From Candidatus Blochmanniella camponoti (GTDB lineage Bacteria > Pseudomonadota > Gammaproteobacteria > Enterobacterales > Enterobacteriaceae), in NCBI RefSeq assembly GCF_023585825.1, contig NZ_CP097751.1, positions 124,001 to 188,000 on the forward strand: a stretch of DNA of 64,000 nucleotides, written 5' to 3'. The translations under genes and the position numbers were made by a program. The notes below the pieces were generated by a model. It worked only from the letters and a program-made list of their open reading frames with translations, was not told the DNA's origin and did no database searches. Within the stretch, counting starts at the first letter, position 1, and each line of letters opens with the position of its first letter. Shown piece after piece: positions 1-10,916 of this stretch.

Positions 1-1034
1 ATGCGCTCAAAAATAAATGGATCGATGAAATCGCATCCCATTTTGTTATAGAAAATACGATGAAAGAAATATTTGGATCTAATAAACAAGGCACTTCATT
101 TAATGCAATTAGCATGTATGATTATAATCTTATAGCTCCTACAAAACAAGATAACCAAATAGCAATAATATGTATTAATGGCCCTATCGTGGATGGACCT
201 GATATACCAGGTTCAATTGGTGGTGATACTATAGCGCATAAAATCCGCAGCGCTCGGTTTGATCCTAAAATCAAAGCAATAGTACTTCGCGTCAATAGCC
301 CGGGGGGAAGCGTGAATGCTTCTGAATTAATTAGATTAGAATTAATAGCTGTCAGAGATTCTGGTAAACCAGTAGTGGTTTCTATGGGTGGCATAGCAGC
401 ATCTGGCGGATATTGGATATCAACGCCAGCCAATGTTATTATTGCAAGTAACAGTACTATTACAGGTTCGATCGGTATATTTGGTATTATTAATACATTT
501 GAAAAATCTCTTGACACCATCGGTATTCATAGTGATGGAGTAAATACATCCCCTATATCAAATATTTCAATAACTACCCCGCTACCTACTGAATATATAA
601 ACATGATGCAACTTTATGTAAATACCAGCTATCATTATTTTATTAACACTGTGGCTGAATCTCGCTGTAAAACTGCAGAAGATATCCATAAAATTGCTCA
701 AGGACATGTATGGCTTGGTTATGATGCAATAAAAAATGGATTAATTGACAATATAGGAGATTTAGATGACGCAATAAATAAAGCTATTGAACTAGCTCAC
801 TTAAAAGAATATCAACTGAATTGGTACGAAAATAAAATAAATTGGATAGATGTTTTAATGCAACAAGCTAATAAAGTTATTCATAATATAATTATGAATT
901 TATTAAATCATTACGTTTCATTAATTAATGTTAATAATAATATAAAAATAAATAACTCTAACATTCTGCAATTTTCGTGGAATGATCCAAAACATTGTTA
1001 TGCTCTTGATTTAGATTATTCGGAACAATTATAA
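1..1034 (+). CDS. sppA: Protease IV (signal peptide peptidase SppA), C-terminal part, 5' end outside window
   Basis: Inner-membrane serine protease that degrades cleaved signal peptides. The frame is open to the window edge (first whole codon at position 3), so the ATG at 60 is internal and only about 343 residues of a protein of about 618 in E. coli are present. The fragment carries the C-terminal peptidase_S49 domain: RVNSPGGSV, then MGGIAASGGYW, whose Ser (codon 402-404) is the nucleophile in the family, then TGSIGIFG. The catalytic Lys of E. coli SppA lies in the N-terminal repeat, which is not visible here, so activity cannot be judged. The last 70 residues are Asn/Ile-rich and diverged but keep a recognisable end (NDPKHCYAL). 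Confidence 0.93.
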   Translation, partial: ALKNKWIDEIASHFVIENTMKEIFGSNKQGTSFNAISMYDYNLIAPTKQDNQIAIICINGPIVDGPDIPGSIGGDTIAHKIRSARFDPKIKAIVLRVNSPGGSVNASELIRLELIAVRDSGKPVVVSMGGIAASGGYWISTPANVIIASNSTITGSIGIFGIINTFEKSLDTIGIHSDGVNTSPISNISITTPLPTEYINMMQLYVNTSYHYFINTVAESRCKTAEDIHKIAQGHVWLGYDAIKNGLIDNIGDLDDAINKAIELAHLKEYQLNWYENKINWIDVLMQQANKVIHNIIMNLLNHYVSLINVNNNIKINNSNILQFSWNDPKHCYALDLDYSEQL

Positions 1035-2415
<1,381 letters not shown>

Positions 2416-2919
2416 TATTATCCGATAAACATTTCAACTATTGCATTAGGTAGTCTCATTAATGATTAAAATCAAATAAAAACAGTTTAATAACTGTCAA
2501 ATAAGAGATGTTATCTCTGCAGCATTCTCAAATAACATCTCTTATTAATTGGATATTTGACATATAAATAAGAATTAATAAAATATAAGAATTATAAAAA
2601 TTTTATTAATTTACATTATATACAATATTATCATGTACAACGTCTATAAATCTAAACTATCCATTAACCTTCATTGGAAAGATTATAAATATTAATATTT
2701 CAATGCTATCGGCCGCAAATAAATGTAAATTAAATTGTTATACTTGTCTCATTGTTTCTAATTTGATAATCTTAGTAAGATTTAAACGTATACGTAATTA
2801 CACATATATCATGTACAATAATTTGAATACACAACAGATTTGATGATATCAAATTTTTTATTTTTTAAAAAATATCAAAATACATCAATCTGAATTGTTT
2901 TAATTTTAGGTAATTATTT
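2416..2919. other. gapA-dsbB intergenic region
   Basis: 504 AT-rich bases with the gapA terminator hairpin (2500-2546) and otherwise no gene, repeat or promoter that I can defend. It probably contains the dsbB promoter. Confidence 0.5.
2500..2546 (+). terminator. Stem-loop after gapA
   Basis: Perfect 15-bp stem (2500-2514 with 2532-2546) and a 17-base loop, 85 bases after the gapA stop. An outer pair TGTCAAAT (2495-2502) / ATTTGACA (2554-2561) could extend or compete with it. No strong T-run follows, so its terminator role is inferred from position. Confidence 0.55.
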
Positions 2920-3444
2920 ATGTTGAATTTTTTAAATATTTGCTCTAAAACTAGAAAAAGCTGGGTTTTGTTAATATTTACCGTTGTTATTTTAGAGTTA
3001 ATAGCCTTATATTTACAACACATTGTTTTAATAAAACCTTGCGTGTTATGTGTTTACCAAAGATGCGCTTTATGTGGCATAGGAATTGCTGGATTGGTTG
3101 GAACAATTGCTCCATTTACTCCTTTAAGATTTTTTTCTATCCCAATTTGGATATACAGCGCTTGGAAAGGATTGTTGCTAGCTAAAGAATATACTGATAT
3201 TCAATTACATCCATCCCCATTTTTCATGTGTGATTTATTTGTCCGATTTCCTCATTGGTTACCTTTAAATAAGTGGTGGCCTAGTATGTTTGATGCTGAT
3301 GGTGATTGCGCTGAATACAAATGGTACTTTTTATCGCTAGAAATATCTCAATGGATGCTTATAATTTTTGCTAACTACTTAATAATAGCGATACTCGTAT
3401 CGCTATCACAAATTATTGATCTCCAAAAATATAATAATAAATAG
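2920..3444 (+). CDS. dsbB: Disulfide bond formation protein B (quinone reductase of DsbA)
   Basis: Inner-membrane protein that reoxidises periplasmic DsbA and passes electrons to quinone. The four essential cysteines sit at the same numbers as in E. coli: Cys41/Cys44 in the first periplasmic loop (CVLC) and Cys104/Cys130 in the second (CDLFVRF, DGDCAE). Arg48, linked to quinone binding in E. coli, is present (YQRC). Four hydrophobic segments are visible at roughly residues 14-33, 49-66, 70-88 and 143-163. Length is 174 against 176 in E. coli. It stands alone, with more than 500 bases on either side. Its presence implies an active periplasmic disulfide pathway; the partner dsbA is not in this window. 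Confidence 0.97.
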   Translation: MLNFLNICSKTRKSWVLLIFTVVILELIALYLQHIVLIKPCVLCVYQRCALCGIGIAGLVGTIAPFTPLRFFSIPIWIYSAWKGLLLAKEYTDIQLHPSPFFMCDLFVRFPHWLPLNKWWPSMFDADGDCAEYKWYFLSLEISQWMLIIFANYLIIAILVSLSQIIDLQKYNNK

Positions 3445-4149
3445 AATATAAATAAAATTTATACCAATTTTTGCATGTAAGCACATGTATTACTTATTGA
3501 TACATAAAACAAAAAATTATATATTATCATCGATCTTTATTGCGATCAGCTACTACCTTAATTTCGTGCGTACTGAAAAAATCAATATAAAATATACTGA
3601 TCGATTCTAGTATATATTTATATTCAAAAAATATTGTTTAATAAAACCAATGCAAATGTATATTGCTCTACATAATATATACCTTCTGAAATAATATTTA
3701 TTATCAGTATTTCTTATTGTTTTAAAACTTTTATAAAGTATATATATTCCATTAATATCTAAAATTTTAAAAAATAAAAATTATATTACCAATATACTAT
3801 TACAATATAGTAGCCTTAATCTCATGTTAACAAAGAATATAGTTGTTCTGATAATTTATAAAAATAAACAATCATTAATATCGTACAATTTTAAATATGT
3901 CATATTTACTACGCCGATAAAATACATTATACTACAATGGTTATTGCACCACTGTATGGTCATTGATTAATTTTTATTGATAAATCATCATTTCGCCTAT
4001 TCTACTATAGACGTAATAGTATTCTGTAATTTAAAAAATAAAAATTTATATATATAAATCATAAAAAATAATAAATAAACATACGTTCGCATAAATAATC
4101 ATGTTGCATATAAGTATATATATGTGTATCTAAATTGTGAAAAATCAAT
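3445..4149. other. dsbB-minC intergenic region, gene-free
   Basis: 705 bases of very AT-rich sequence with stops in all frames. No tRNA, long palindrome or recognisable gene relic found. In a reduced genome this length suggests an erased gene, but no residue of one is readable. Confidence 0.5.
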
Positions 4150-4830
4150 GTGTCTATTAGCATAAAAGGGAGTAATTTTACATTATTGGTGATGCATGTC
4201 TATAGTACGTGTGTAGGGGTAATTCGTCGATCATTAGAAGAAAAAATAGAAAAAGCTCCCTTTTTTTTATTAAAAAACACCCCAGTTGTTATAAACGTTG
4301 GTAATCTTAATTATTGTAATAATTGGGATGCTCTGTGTCGAACAATATCTGATGCTGGATTATTTATAGTTGGAGTATGTTGTTGTCATGATAACAAATT
4401 AAAAGAAATAATCATTCGTAGTGGAATACCTATTCTTACTCAAGGAACCTCTGTACAATATAAATATTTTTCAGAATGCTTACAAAAAAACATTCCAATA
4501 ATCTCTAAAACACAATTAATCAATACACCAATACGTTCTGGACAAAAAATATACGCTCGCAACAGAGATTTAATTGTTATTGCAAATGTTAGCGCTGGCG
4601 CTGAAATTATTGCCGACGGAAATATCCATATTTATGGTACGATGAGGGGAAGGGTATTAGCCGGTGCATCTGGTAGTAAAGAATCCCAAATTTTTTGTAC
4701 TCATTTATCTCCTGAACTAGTATCCATTGGAGGGCGTTATTGGCTAAGCGATCAAATTCCAAAAGAATTTTCAGGTAAATCGGTAAGACTTAGTTTAAAA
4801 GACGATATGCTTATCATTCAAAATTTATAA
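4150..4830 (+). CDS. minC: Septum site-determining protein MinC
   Basis: Inhibitor of FtsZ polymerisation that, with MinD, blocks division near the cell poles. The start is a GTG at 4150 (the overlapping ATG at 4148 is in another frame), giving S-I-S-I-K-G-S-N-F-T-L as in E. coli (I-E-L-K-G-S-S-F-T-L). The N-terminal FtsZ-inhibitory domain spans about residues 1-100. The C-terminal beta-helix domain (about 117-226) contains DTPIR-like NTPIRSGQ, NVSAGAEIIADGNIHIYG and RGRVLAGASG, which dimerises and binds MinD. 226 residues against 231, with a shortened linker. It is the first gene of minCDE, with 25 bases to minD. No clear ribosome binding site precedes it. Confidence 0.96.
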   Translation: MSISIKGSNFTLLVMHVYSTCVGVIRRSLEEKIEKAPFFLLKNTPVVINVGNLNYCNNWDALCRTISDAGLFIVGVCCCHDNKLKEIIIRSGIPILTQGTSVQYKYFSECLQKNIPIISKTQLINTPIRSGQKIYARNRDLIVIANVSAGAEIIADGNIHIYGTMRGRVLAGASGSKESQIFCTHLSPELVSIGGRYWLSDQIPKEFSGKSVRLSLKDDMLIIQNL

Positions 4831-4855
4831 TGTATCCTGCAATAAGGATTTGTTT

Positions 4856-5668
4856 ATGACACGAATAATAGTTATTACTTCAGGAAAAGGAGGAGTAGGT
4901 AAAACAACATCAAGCGCAGCTCTTGCTACTGGACTAGCACGTAAAGGTAAAAAAACCGCTGTCATTGATTTCGATATTGGATTGCGTAATCTTGATTTAG
5001 TTATGGGATGCGAACGTAGAGTAGTGTATGATTTTATTAATGTCATTCAAGGTGAAGCCACTTTACATCAAGCATTAATTAAAGATAAACACACTGATTA
5101 TTTATATATTTTACCTGCTTCACAAACACGAGATAAAAATTCTTTAACTCGGGTTGGAGTAGAAGAAATATTAAATAATCTTAATAAAATGAACTTTGAA
5201 TTTATAATATGTGATTCTCCTGCAGGTATTGATAGCGGAGCTTTAACAGCTCTATATTTTGCAGACGAAGCCATTGTTACCACCAATCCAGAAATTTCAT
5301 CAGTACATGACTCAGATCGCATACTGGGTATTTTAGCATCTAAGTCTAAACGTTCTGAAAATGGTATAGACACAATCAAAGAACACCTATTACTAACTCG
5401 ATATAATCCTATCCGCGTTCGACGAGGAGATATGCTTAGTTTAGAAGATGTAATAGAGATATTAAGAATTCCTGTATTAGGTGTTATACCAGAAGATAAA
5501 TCAGTATTAAAAGCATCTAATCAAGGTGAACCAATTATTTTGGATTCAAAATCTCACGCAGGACAAGCCTATGCAGATACAGTAGATCGTTTGTTAGGCA
5601 ACCCATGTCCTTTGCGCTTTATTGAAGAAAAAAAACTCAATTTTTTTAAACGATTTTTCAAGAGATAA
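4856..5668 (+). CDS. minD: Septum site-determining ATPase MinD
   Basis: Membrane-associated ParA/MinD-type ATPase that recruits MinC and oscillates with MinE. I choose the ATG at 4856 rather than the in-frame TTG at 4850: it gives MTRIIVITSGKGGVGKTT, as in E. coli, with AAGGA (4844-4848) seven bases upstream. The deviant Walker A KGGVGKTT has both lysines (Lys11, Lys16). The C-terminal tail LNFFKRFFKR is the amphipathic membrane-targeting helix. Length is 270, the same as in E. coli. Seven bases separate it from minE, so the three genes are one operon. Confidence 0.97.
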   Translation: MTRIIVITSGKGGVGKTTSSAALATGLARKGKKTAVIDFDIGLRNLDLVMGCERRVVYDFINVIQGEATLHQALIKDKHTDYLYILPASQTRDKNSLTRVGVEEILNNLNKMNFEFIICDSPAGIDSGALTALYFADEAIVTTNPEISSVHDSDRILGILASKSKRSENGIDTIKEHLLLTRYNPIRVRRGDMLSLEDVIEILRIPVLGVIPEDKSVLKASNQGEPIILDSKSHAGQAYADTVDRLLGNPCPLRFIEEKKLNFFKRFFKR

Positions 5669-5675
5669 TACTATT

Positions 5676-5939
5676 ATGGTATTAGTAAATTTCTTTTTTT
5701 TTAGAAAAAAAACACCAGCCGACATCGCTAAAAAAAGACTACAAGAAATTATTTCTGAACATAACATTAGAAATAATTTTACCCCGTATTTTTTACCTCA
5801 ATTAAAAAAAGATTTAGTCCAAACAATCAGCAAATACATACATAATCCACGCATACTTTCAATCCAGTTAGAAAAAAAAGACAACAATACATCTATTTTA
5901 AAATGTAAGATAATTTTTTTTAATGAAGAAACACAATAA
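5676..5939 (+). CDS. minE: Cell division topological specificity factor MinE
   Basis: Stimulates the MinD ATPase and drives the pole-to-pole oscillation. The frame is open upstream into minD, but the start at 5676 (MVLVNFFFFRKK) matches E. coli MALLDFFLSRKK and gives 87 residues against 88. The N-terminal amphipathic segment and anti-MinCD helix (ADIAKKRLQEIISE, about residues 16-29) and the C-terminal topological domain (YFLPQLKKDLVQTI and after) are present. Codons 6-13 are encoded by a run of nine T followed almost at once by eight A (5693-5711), a tract prone to slippage. Confidence 0.95.
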   Translation: MVLVNFFFFRKKTPADIAKKRLQEIISEHNIRNNFTPYFLPQLKKDLVQTISKYIHNPRILSIQLEKKDNNTSILKCKIIFFNEETQ

Positions 5940-6290
5940 ATGGTACAATTAATGCTAATTTTCAATTAAAAAACATCAATATTATTAAACAACATTATTC
6001 TCTCGGTAATAATGAAGATTACATTGACATATAAAAACAAAATAAAATTACAACAACTTTGTTGTATTTCCTTATTTTATTAATCAACATCCAATAAAAA
6101 AATTTTTATTGCAAAAATCCAAATTACAGTAAAAAATACAAGATACAATTATACCTTAATATTACAAAACAATTCTATACATAATCATGCTACAATTCCA
6201 AAATATAGTAAATATATGTACACTTACGTAAAAACGTTACAATATGCGGCGTCTAATATTATTAGATCATTGACAGCCATTATTAAAAAA
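5940..6290. other. minE-tsaB convergent intergenic region
   Basis: 351 bases between convergent genes. Only the small hairpin at 6049-6066 stands out. No gene. Confidence 0.5.
6049..6066. terminator. Small symmetrical hairpin between convergent minE and tsaB
   Basis: TACAACA / TGTTGTA with a 4-base loop, followed on the + strand by a T-rich stretch. It is placed to serve both genes. Short and AT-rich, so low confidence. Confidence 0.4.
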
Positions 6291-7010
6291 CTAGATATCA
6301 TTTGTCTTTACAACTACTACATTATGTAAATAAACAGGTTGAACCTGATTTGGATTAATAAATATTTTATTTCTCCAACTACATATGCCTAAAGGCAACA
6401 TATCCTGTGCTTCAGGCGACATAACACTCTTTTTTAAACCAATCACGCCAGGCACTCTTATGCATTTCAAGATTGGATAGTTATTCCAACCTGTTCCTAC
6501 AAGCGCCCAGTTACCCTGTAGCTTCTGAGAACCAGAATATATTATTTTTTTTACAATTATTTCCGGCTTTGTAATAGACTCATTGTCACTACATATCCAA
6601 CAACTATCGTCGCTCATTCGATGATAACGAGCCCAATATAATTCACCCATACGCGCATCAATAGTGGATATAACTTGTTTAACGGAAAAAATCCTCCAAG
6701 CCCCTTGCGCTAGTACTTCCAAAGAAGATACCTCTACTAACGGTAAATCTGCTCCTAACGCTAAGCCTTGTGCAACGCTTACCCCAATACGTATTCCCGC
6801 AAAACTACCCGGTCCTCTACTAAATACAATACAATCCAAGGATTGTAAGGCAACACCTACTTCTATTAATAATTGATTAATCATAGGCAATATATTTTCT
6901 GAATGACTCCTTGGGGCTATAATTTTATTATCATATATGCTATGATTGATCATTACAGCAACAGAACACAATTCAGTGGTAGTATCAAAAGCCAAAATTC
7001 GAGTAGACAT
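6291..7010 (-). CDS. tsaB: tRNA threonylcarbamoyladenosine biosynthesis protein TsaB
   Basis: Partner of TsaD and TsaE in making the t6A37 modification of ANN-decoding tRNAs; TsaB is the inactive paralogue that scaffolds TsaD. The ASKHA-fold N-terminus is clear: ILAFDTTTELCSVAV (residues 5-19), then the conserved GPGSFAGIRIG (about 67-77) and LVEVSSLEVLAQGA. 239 residues against 231 in E. coli. The ATG at 7010 gives the family N-terminus. It is divergent from pabB, which in E. coli is also close to tsaB. Essential in E. coli, so retention is expected; tsaD and tsaE are not in this window. Confidence 0.95.
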   Translation of the reverse strand: MSTRILAFDTTTELCSVAVMINHSIYDNKIIAPRSHSENILPMINQLLIEVGVALQSLDCIVFSRGPGSFAGIRIGVSVAQGLALGADLPLVEVSSLEVLAQGAWRIFSVKQVISTIDARMGELYWARYHRMSDDSCWICSDNESITKPEIIVKKIIYSGSQKLQGNWALVGTGWNNYPILKCIRVPGVIGLKKSVMSPEAQDMLPLGICSWRNKIFINPNQVQPVYLHNVVVVKTNDI

Positions 7011-7375
7011 ATCACGTAAATAAAAAAATGAAATTATATAAAAATAAAATTATAACTGTATTACATACATATAATACTTATAATAAAATGTAAAATTTTA
7101 ATCAACCAACTAAAATGATTAAAACTAAAAATTATATTAATATACTTAATCATATCAAGGATATGATGATCAAGTATTTCGAAACAACAGTATAGATATA
7201 CTAATCATGTAATTTTTAAAGTATCCTAAAATAAAATACATATACAATAATTCAATCTGATACATGCAACGACATAAATTTTAAATATTCTTCATTTTCT
7301 AAAAATAATAACAATCAAATGTTATATACATAATCAATATATATTCTTAAAATCATAAAGGAAACATTTTTTTAA
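7011..7375. other. tsaB-pabB divergent promoter region
   Basis: 365 bases between divergent genes, so it must hold two promoters. A small hairpin with 8-bp arms (7149-7156 / 7160-7167, 3-base loop) is the only structure. The pabB ribosome binding site AAAGGAAA lies just before 7376. Confidence 0.45.
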
Positions 7376-8764
7376 ATGGGAATGCATCTTATAGAATTAC
7401 CCTATCATCCTTATACTATACTGAACCTTTTTGATCCTTTATCTAATACACCATGGTCTATGTTATTGTATTCTGGTCATAATAATAAACACCCAGATAG
7501 TCGTTTTGATATATTAGTTACTGATCCAACGCTGACATTAATAACGCACAACAATATCACTACAATTTCTTATGGTAAAAATCATCAAATTGATAATACA
7601 GACCCATTTATCTTATTAAACAAATATATTCATATTATGAATATGAAACCAGAAAATAATTGTCAATTACCATTTCAAGGTGGATTTTTAGGTGTATTTG
7701 GATATGATCTCGCAAGATATATTGAATCACTCCCAAAATTAGCAGAACAAGACCTCTCGTTCCCAGATATGGCAATAGGTTTATATCGCTGGGCGATCAT
7801 TGCAGATCATAAACTTTGCAAAAATTATCTTGTTACTCACGATGATCCCAATCAAATATTAAATTGGGTATATAAACAACAACATATATATAACAATCAT
7901 GTTTCTAATACATCATTTAATCTCATACAACCATGGCAAAGTAATATTAGTCGAGCTGAATATGCACAAAAATTCCATACTATCCAAAAACATATAATTT
8001 CAGGAAACTGCTATCAAGTATGTCTTTCACAACGTTTCTCTGCTCCATATACAGGAGATGAATGGATAGCATTTCGTTATTTGTTACATTATAATCACGC
8101 ACCTTTTTCAGCTTTTATTCGACTACCAAACAAATTAAGTATACTCAGTTTATCTCCAGAACGTTTTCTGAAGTTACATAATACAAAAATTAAAACTCAA
8201 CCTATTAAAGGTACATTGCCTAGATTAAAAAACGCGCAAGATGATTATCACCAAATTATTAAATTATCTAAATCTACAAAAAATCAATCAGAAAATTTAA
8301 TGATTGTTGATTTATTAAGAAATGATATTGGAAAAGTAGCTGTTCCTGGCAGTATTCATGTGTCTAAATTATTTGATATCCAATCATTTCCAGGGGTACA
8401 TCATATGATCAGTACCATTACAGGAGAACTTTCTAATAATTTTTCTGCTTGTGATTTATTACGTGCATGTTTTCCAGGAGGATCTATAATTGGAGCCCCA
8501 AAAGTTCAAGTTATGCAATTAATTGAACAACTTGAACCACAACGCCGGAACATTTGGTCTGGAAGTATTGGATACTTAAGTTGTTGTGGTAATATGGATA
8601 CCAACATTGCTATCAGAACAATGTTAGCTGAAAGACAATATCTATTTTGTTCAGTAGGGAGCGGTATTATTTTTGACAGCGATGAAGAGCTAGAATATCA
8701 AGAAATGCAAGACAAAATCTCTACTTTATTGCTACCGCTACTAAAAAAATTTTATTTAAAATAA
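7376..8764 (+). CDS. pabB: Aminodeoxychorismate synthase component I
   Basis: Converts chorismate plus ammonia (from PabA) to 4-amino-4-deoxychorismate, the p-aminobenzoate branch of folate synthesis. It aligns along its length with E. coli PabB (462 against 453): N-terminal domain with PFQGGFLGVFGYDLARYIESLP, then the chorismate-binding domain with LSLSPERFL, PIKGTLPR (the Lys that marks PabB rather than TrpE), ENLMIVDLLRNDIG, FPGGSIIGAPK and GSIGYLS. ATG 7376 and ATG 7382 are both possible starts; AAAGGAAA favours 7376. With FolE this argues for a working folate pathway. It sits beside yoaE-manXYZ as in E. coli. Confidence 0.96.
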   Translation: MGMHLIELPYHPYTILNLFDPLSNTPWSMLLYSGHNNKHPDSRFDILVTDPTLTLITHNNITTISYGKNHQIDNTDPFILLNKYIHIMNMKPENNCQLPFQGGFLGVFGYDLARYIESLPKLAEQDLSFPDMAIGLYRWAIIADHKLCKNYLVTHDDPNQILNWVYKQQHIYNNHVSNTSFNLIQPWQSNISRAEYAQKFHTIQKHIISGNCYQVCLSQRFSAPYTGDEWIAFRYLLHYNHAPFSAFIRLPNKLSILSLSPERFLKLHNTKIKTQPIKGTLPRLKNAQDDYHQIIKLSKSTKNQSENLMIVDLLRNDIGKVAVPGSIHVSKLFDIQSFPGVHHMISTITGELSNNFSACDLLRACFPGGSIIGAPKVQVMQLIEQLEPQRRNIWSGSIGYLSCCGNMDTNIAIRTMLAERQYLFCSVGSGIIFDSDEELEYQEMQDKISTLLLPLLKKFYLK

Positions 8765-8827
8765 TTACTTTAAATCAACAATTTATAGTATTGCGCGTAT
8801 ATATGTGTACATTAACAATTCTATTTA

Positions 8828-10381
8828 TTAATGTGTATCATTAAAAAATAAAAGACATTCTATTTCTACTAATTCAATACGATACTCTATCATTTTTCGA
8901 ATTATAAAACGCCATCTATTAATTGTTAACACATCACCCTCTTTTGGTATACGGTCACAACGGGATAATAACAGACCAGCTAAAGAAGCTACATGATCAC
9001 AAACATGCACCAAATCATGAGCCTGTAATGCCTGTTGTAATGCATGTAAATCCATACTACCTTTTGCTAACCAACCTGTCCCATTATTAATTATTTCAAT
9101 TTCTGGTGTTTCATCTTCATCAGGAAATTCACCAGCTATAGCTTCTAATACATCCAAAGGGGTTATTAATCCTTGAATAATACCAAATTCATTAGACACA
9201 ACAACCATACTTCCTTTTGCACGCCGCAATTCTTTTAATAAATTTAAGACATCCAAAGTTTCTGGAACTACAATGGGCAAATTTTCTGAAGCATGTGTTT
9301 CTAACTGCTCGCCATTAGCAATAGCTGCCATTAAATCTTTAGCGCGAACAATTCCTATTAATTGATCCAATTCACCATTACATACTGGAAACATATTATG
9401 AGGAGTATTCATTAACGTAGAATATAATTCTTGCACTGGTTTTTGAGAATCTAACCACGAAATTTCATTTCGAGGAGTCATTATACTTCGTAAAGTACGT
9501 GAAGCTAACGATAATACTCCAGTAATCATATGGCGTTCCTCTTCAGCAAAATGTGTTTTTGATAAAAGAACTGAAGAATTTTTCTCTGTATCAAAGTTCC
9601 ATTGAGCTGTATTACCCATTAACCTCATAATCGCTTCTGCTGTGCGTTCACGCATTGATTTAGTTGATTGACCCTTCATGGAATTACAGTGAGCAATTTG
9701 ATTAAATAATTCAATTAATACCGAAAATCCAATAGCAACATATAAATAACCTTTTGGTATATAAAATCCAATTCCCTCTGCAATTAAACTCAAACCAATA
9801 ATTAATAAAAAACTTAAACATAAAACTACTACAGTCTGATGACTATTAATAAAACTAGTTAATAAACGAGATGACAGCGACATTATTACTACTGCTATAA
9901 CAACTGCTATTATCATTATTGTCAAATTCTCTACTGTACCAACAGCCGTTATTACTGCATCAAGAGAAAAAATAGCATCAAAAACTACAATTTGTATTAC
10001 TACTACCCAAAAACTAGCATATCCACGACTAGCGTGATTATGTACTTTATGTTCTAGTTGTTGATGTAATTCAGTAGTTGCTTTAAATAAAAGAAATATG
10101 CCACCAAATAATAAAATTAAATCTCTACCAGAAAATGAAAAAGTAGCAATTTTGCACAATGGTTTTGTAAGAGTAACAAACCATGAAATCAAAGATAATA
10201 ATGCGATACGCATTATTAATGCTAATGTTAACCCAATAATACATGCACGTTCACGTTGTTTTTTTGGAAGTTTGTCTGTTAAAATAGCAATAAAAACCAA
10301 ATTATCGACGCCAAGTACAATTTCTAAAATTACTAAAGTTAAGAATCCTATCCACATTGATATGTCTGTTAAAAATTCCAT
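8828..10381 (-). CDS. yoaE: TerC-family membrane protein with CBS pair and CorC/HlyC domain
   Basis: Matches E. coli YoaE almost end to end (517 against 518 residues). Domain order: TerC-type integral membrane domain (about 1-240, with [16 protein letters not shown] and [16 protein letters not shown], acidic residues inside helices suggesting metal or ion handling), a CBS pair (about 300-420, [10 protein letters not shown]... [20 protein letters not shown]), then a CorC_HlyC transporter-associated domain (about 430-510). I start at 10381 because GGAG lies six bases upstream and E. coli begins MEFLMDPS. The exact function is not established; membrane metal homeostasis is a family-level guess. 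Divergent from manX across 535 bases. Confidence 0.93.
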   Translation of the reverse strand: MEFLTDISMWIGFLTLVILEIVLGVDNLVFIAILTDKLPKKQRERACIIGLTLALIMRIALLSLISWFVTLTKPLCKIATFSFSGRDLILLFGGIFLLFKATTELHQQLEHKVHNHASRGYASFWVVVIQIVVFDAIFSLDAVITAVGTVENLTIMIIAVVIAVVIMSLSSRLLTSFINSHQTVVVLCLSFLLIIGLSLIAEGIGFYIPKGYLYVAIGFSVLIELFNQIAHCNSMKGQSTKSMRERTAEAIMRLMGNTAQWNFDTEKNSSVLLSKTHFAEEERHMITGVLSLASRTLRSIMTPRNEISWLDSQKPVQELYSTLMNTPHNMFPVCNGELDQLIGIVRAKDLMAAIANGEQLETHASENLPIVVPETLDVLNLLKELRRAKGSMVVVSNEFGIIQGLITPLDVLEAIAGEFPDEDETPEIEIINNGTGWLAKGSMDLHALQQALQAHDLVHVCDHVASLAGLLLSRCDRIPKEGDVLTINRWRFIIRKMIEYRIELVEIECLLFFNDTH

Positions 10382-10916
10382 GATAATCTCCATTGAACAT
10401 TAGATAACAAATCTTCTCATGGCATATTTATATTAAACATATTAAAATATCTGATTACATAATGAAGTTGTCAGCAATAAATTAAACACGATCAAAATAC
10501 AAGTTTGTGTAGAGGAGGGTGTTGATAAAAATTAAAAATATGTTATGTATTACCATAAATTATGTGGATATCACTTACATAATAAGACCATTATTATCAG
10601 ATGACACAAAATATCTCTTCAAATTATTGAAAATAAATACTTTAACATTAAAGATAATGTATCATTATGACAAAAAAGACAGTATAATATATTCGTTTAT
10701 TTTTTTTGCAGTACATTAAGTTTCTTTTAATTCTATATTGTCTACTGACTGAAACAAAAATCAGAAAATAATCGAACTATTATAGTGATACAATTTTTAC
10801 TTTTACATATCAAAGCAATGTTAACCTATATACCATAACATTAAAAACAATTCCTTATTATTTTAAAGATTAAAATAATAAGGAATGTTAAAAACACACA
10901 AAAAGAGGAAAGAGTA
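10382..10916. other. yoaE-manX divergent region
   Basis: 535 bases with a strong stem-loop just before manX (10850-10886, listed) and a purine-rich AGAGGAGGGTG at 10511-10521 in front of an open frame of 66 codons (10519-10719) that matches nothing I know. I do not call that frame a gene. Confidence 0.45.
10850..10886 (+). promoter_or_regulatory. Strong stem-loop in the manX leader
   Basis: Perfect 16-bp stem (10850-10865 with 10871-10886) and a 5-base loop (AAGAT); three more pairs (AAC/GTT) can add below a single bulged A. It ends 18 bases before the manX ribosome binding site GAGGAA (10905-10910). There is no T-run, so it is unlikely to be a simple terminator. An mRNA-stabilising or translation-modulating leader structure is an inference. 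Confidence 0.5.

Noticed and set aside
122..520. Antisense open frame of 132 codons within sppA
   Set aside because: Mirror of the well-conserved sppA coding strand; no independent homology.
5622..5675. Upstream extension of minE
   Set aside because: Lies inside minD; the start at 5676 matches the E. coli N-terminus and length.
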